A stretch of 6,372 bases of DNA from an uncultured Cryptobacterium sp. (GTDB lineage Bacteria; Actinomycetota; Coriobacteriia; Coriobacteriales; Eggerthellaceae): positions 1-6,372 of the forward strand of contig USIG01000100.1 of NCBI GenBank assembly GCA_900554685.1, in the 5' to 3' direction. Under the pieces are notes generated by a model, which was given only the letters and a program-made list of their open reading frames with translations, ran no database searches and had not been told where the DNA came from. Positions 6,372-6,372 of this stretch are shown here, in pieces; position 1 is the first letter of the stretch; every line of letters begins with the position of its first letter. A program made the translations under genes and the position numbers.

Positions 6372-6372
6372 A

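Noticed and set aside
6222..6372. A natural Cas9 with an extra N-terminal glycosyltransferase domain
   Set aside because: The two frames differ by one base and the glycosyltransferase frame ends in TAG at 6224-6222, so no continuous fusion protein can be read.

Overview
This window carries a type II-A CRISPR-Cas locus on the minus strand, read right to left in the order cas9, cas1, cas2, csn2, CRISPR array. The four-gene order, a Csn2 of 229 residues, a Cas9 of about 1400 residues and a 36-nt repeat beginning GTTTTGGAGC together identify subtype II-A. The host is probably a low- to mid-GC Gram-positive bacterium (Bacillota or Coriobacteriia). That is inferred from subtype and AT-rich composition; no host marker gene is present.

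Layout: positions 1-94 hold the leader-proximal end of the array, with one truncated repeat, one 29-nt spacer and one complete repeat. Positions 95-143 are a short leader that follows the csn2 stop. Csn2 is at 144-833. Cas2 occupies 830-1160 but is split by a frameshift near 957-963. Cas1 is intact at 1160-2035. Cas9 fills 2032 to about 6249. The last 130-150 bases, to 6372, are not CRISPR sequence: they encode the C-terminal catalytic-domain end of a GT2-family polyprenyl-phosphate-type glycosyltransferase, also on the minus strand, cut off where its membrane helices should begin.

How the genes work together (family knowledge): Cas9 with crRNA and tracrRNA cuts invading DNA. Cas1-Cas2, helped by Csn2 and Cas9, inserts new spacers at the leader-repeat junction. 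The four genes overlap by 1-4 nt at every junction, which indicates one translationally coupled operon.

Two things are wrong with the locus as read. First, cas2 needs a frame correction to give a full protein. Second, cas9 has no ATG, GTG or TTG start before its RuvC-I motif, because its 5' end is joined within a short stretch that fits both genes to the glycosyltransferase fragment in a different frame. No tracrRNA anti-repeat is visible. The usual cas9 upstream region, with its promoter and often the tracrRNA, appears to have been replaced by foreign sequence, through either a real microhomology-driven rearrangement or a chimeric assembly or amplification. I see no new type of defence system here; the unusual signal is the damaged and chimeric state of a recognisable one.
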